From Arenibaculum pallidiluteum (lineage in GTDB: Bacteria; Pseudomonadota; Alphaproteobacteria; Azospirillales; Azospirillaceae), in assembly GCF_017355985.1 (NCBI RefSeq), contig NZ_JAFIQU010000003.1, forward strand, positions 355,884-419,883: a stretch of 64,000 bases of DNA, in the 5' to 3' direction. The notes below the pieces were generated by a model. The model saw nothing but the letters and a program-made list of their open reading frames with translations, was not told the DNA's origin and ran no database searches. Both the position numbers and the translations under genes were made by a program. Shown here one piece after another: positions 62,724-64,000 of this stretch (positions are counted from its first letter, which is position 1; each line of letters opens with the position of its first letter).

Positions 62724-62748
62724 AACACGGTCCATGGAGGCAGGTTCC
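62724..62748 (-). promoter_or_regulatory. EcfG-type promoter (near consensus) before the anti-sigma-like gene
   Basis: On the minus strand GGAAC (62748-62744), a 16-bp spacer and TGTT (62727-62724). Alphaproteobacterial EcfG promoters are GGAAC-N16/17-CGTT, so eight of nine bases match. The start site would be near 62717. Confidence 0.5.
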
Positions 62749-62802
62749 TTCCGACCTGTCCTTTCGAGGCATGCCGGAGGTGCAATAAACTCCGAAAGCG
62801 CA

Positions 62803-62837
62803 GAAGGCCCCGGCGGAACGTGTCCGCCGGGGCCTTC
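62803..62837 (-). terminator. Probable terminator of the sigma factor gene
   Basis: A 15-bp perfect stem (62803-62817 with 62823-62837) and five-base loop lie 74 bp beyond the sigma stop. The T-content after it (minus strand TTCTGCGCTTTC) is low, so it may be only partly effective or also protect the 3' end. Confidence 0.6.
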
Positions 62838-62910
62838 CGCATGGCCTCGCCTTCCGCCGGCCGCGCGTTGAAATCCGCGAGCCGGTGCAGAACTCGGTGT
62901 CGTCGTGGAA

Positions 62911-63384
62911 TCAGGCAGCCATCAGGTTGTTCAGGCGCTCACGGGCGCGGCACAGGCGCGAGCGGATCGTGCCGATGCTCACGTTCAGCTTCTCGGCCGC
63001 TTCCTGGTAGGGCCGTCCCTCGATGGCCACGAGCCGGACAACCTTGCGCTGGCAGGGCGTCAGGCTGTCGAAGGCGCGATCCACGTCACGGAACACGAGC
63101 CGGCTGATCTGCGACGGCTCCACCGACGCGGCATGATCCCAGAGTTCGACCTTGGTGACGTGTTTCTCGCGCTGGAGATTGTTGAAATGGAGGTTCTTCA
63201 GCATGGTCGTCAGCCATGCCTGCATGTTCGTGCCGGGCTCGAAGCGGTGCGACCGCGAGAGCGCTCGGGCGAGGCAATCCTGGGTCAGATCCTCAGCGGC
63301 GGCGGCATCCCTCGTCAGCTTGCAGGCATAGCGGTGAAGATTGGGAATGCAGCTAATGAGCTCGTTGTTGAAGGAATAATCCAT
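62911..63384 (-). CDS. EcfG-like ECF sigma factor
   Basis: The protein has 157 residues from the ATG at 63384 with GGAGG seven bases upstream. Region 2 (NNELISCIPNLHRYACKLTRDAAAAEDLTQDCLARAL and FEPGTNMQAWLTTMLKN) has the FEPGTN..AWL hallmark of the EcfG (general stress) group. Region 4 is LTPCQRKVVRLVAIEGRPYQEAAEKLNVSIGTIRSRLCRARERL. It would direct RNA polymerase to GGAAC-N16/17-CGTT promoters. Such a promoter stands upstream, so it probably activates itself. No phyR or histidine kinase of the general stress response is next to it in the window. Confidence 0.92.
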   Translation of the reverse strand: MDYSFNNELISCIPNLHRYACKLTRDAAAAEDLTQDCLARALSRSHRFEPGTNMQAWLTTMLKNLHFNNLQREKHVTKVELWDHAASVEPSQISRLVFRDVDRAFDSLTPCQRKVVRLVAIEGRPYQEAAEKLNVSIGTIRSRLCRARERLNNLMAA

Positions 63385-63995
63385 TGCATGCCCTCCAATT
63401 TCGTTCTTTTCGGCCTTGGCAAAGCTCCGCCCTGCGCCATTTCGGCGCGACGGGCCGGCTGGGGCCGGTCTGGTGGCGTCGGTGTTTCCGCGGTTCAGGA
63501 CGCGGAGAGCGGGTCCGGGTCCAGGGCCGCTGCGGCGCTTGCGGTCCGCTTGCGCATGGGTTCTGAAGCCTGTGCTGCCGTCATTCTGCTGCTTCCGGCC
63601 TTCTGCTTCGTGGTCCGCCTAGCGGCGGGAGTACCCAACTCATCTTGCCCATTGAACGGACGGGATAGCGGAAATGTTCCTGCGCGCCGCTCTCCTCGCG
63701 AATTGCCCTTCTTGCAATAAAGAAGTAAAATAGCCCGAATGGCGCCGCTTACACCTGTCAAAGGTATACTTGAAATGCAGCGGCGACGTTTCAACTCCGA
63801 ACGATCGGACAGGGGACGGCGCGCCATGTGCGACGGAGCCGCCCTTTCGCAGTTGCGGAATACGTCGAAATTGCCCCAACATCTCACGCCGACGCGCGGT
63901 GCCTTGACGCAACGTTAACCACGAACGCCGTAAGTGGATGGTCTTTGCCCGGGAGCGCTGCCGCGTTCCCGCCGAACCGACAGGAAGTCGCTCTC
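63385..63995. other. 611-bp intergenic stretch upstream of the sigma factor gene
   Basis: No protein gene is supported on either strand; several overlapping open frames lack ribosome sites and have atypical composition. It contains the EcfG-type promoter of the sigma gene at 63655-63680. The right end (about 63900-63990) has TTGACG and a TTAACCAC word and is probably the promoter of the gene that begins at 63996. Confidence 0.5.
63655..63680 (-). promoter_or_regulatory. EcfG-type promoter (exact consensus) of the sigma factor gene
   Basis: On the minus strand GGAAC (63680-63676), a 17-bp spacer and CGTT (63658-63655) exactly match the alphaproteobacterial EcfG (ECF15) promoter. The start would be near 63648, giving a leader of about 264 nt. 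This suggests autoactivation. Confidence 0.65.
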
Positions 63996-64000
63996 ATGAA
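63996..64000 (+). CDS. Start of a gene cut off by the window end
   Basis: ATGAA at the last five bases follows ACAGGAAG at a normal ribosome-site distance, so a plus-strand gene probably begins here. Its identity cannot be seen. It is divergent from the EcfG-like sigma factor. Confidence 0.4.

Larger units (their letters stand above)
62501..62910. other. 410-bp stretch between the sigma factor and the anti-sigma-like gene
   Basis: It holds the sigma gene's terminator (62803-62837) and a near-consensus EcfG-type promoter (62724-62748) reading toward the anti-sigma-like gene, leaving a leader of about 215 nt. No protein gene is supported. Confidence 0.5.

Noticed and set aside
62624..62842. 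72-codon minus-strand open frame between sigma and anti-sigma-like genes
   Set aside because: It runs through the terminator hairpin and the promoter-like site, lacks a ribosome site and has no recognisable sequence.

Overview
The window is one high-GC stretch (roughly 65-70 % G+C) of a bacterial chromosome. The housekeeping blocks have gene orders typical of Alphaproteobacteria: rpsF-rpsR-DUF2232-rplI, dnaB-alr-mlaE-mlaF, radA-cvpA-purF, YfgM-bamB-der and fabD-fabG-acpP-fabF-mltG. A GGAAC-N17-CGTT stress promoter, TTAACCAT (CtrA half-site-like) words and anti-Shine-Dalgarno small RNAs point the same way. I would place it near the Rhodospirillales/Geminicoccales, but the order is an inference. 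No rRNA, tRNA, insertion sequence, phage or CRISPR array was seen.

Layout. 1-2240: two M20-type metallohydrolases, the first cut by the window edge. 2301-6578 (minus): Tex and an MHS-type MFS transporter. 6809-12638: an SLC5-fused hybrid histidine kinase, an unknown membrane protein and a LuxR-type response regulator, together resembling the CrbS/CrbR two-component system. 13078-13152: a putative small RNA. 13177-20505: a six-gene hyf-like operon for a complex I-related membrane complex whose large subunit lacks the [NiFe] cysteines. 20338-23620 (minus): a lipoprotein and an ExeA-type ATPase with periplasmic ankyrin repeats. 23748-23828 (minus): a second small RNA of the same design as the first. 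24486-33163: an exopolysaccharide-type locus with an outer-membrane beta-barrel, a Wza-like lipoprotein, RmlC and RmlA, two epimerase-like SDRs, a COG4091-like oxidoreductase and an AAA+ ATPase. 33695-36563: three orphan LuxR-type regulators, one with a degenerate receiver.

36636-62268 is mainly core genome: a thioredoxin-fold protein, outer-membrane assembly (YfgM/BamB), ribosome assembly (Der), purine synthesis (PurF), recombination (RadA), lipid transport (MlaFE), peptidoglycan precursors (Alr), replication (DnaB), ribosomal proteins S6, S18 and L9, and fatty-acid synthesis with MltG. Two signalling genes are interspersed: a receiver-HisKA_2 kinase and a stand-alone receiver. An Lrp-type regulator stands divergent to the bifunctional proline catabolic enzyme PutA.

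62288-64000 holds what looks like a general-stress-response module: an EcfG-like sigma factor preceded by an exact GGAAC-N17-CGTT promoter, and a 70-residue anti-sigma-like protein whose C-terminal half resembles NepR, preceded by a near-consensus GGAAC-N16-TGTT. The most interesting items are this module, the paired CCUCC-motif small RNAs, the cofactor-less hydrogenase-like complex and the ankyrin-tailed ExeA ATPase.
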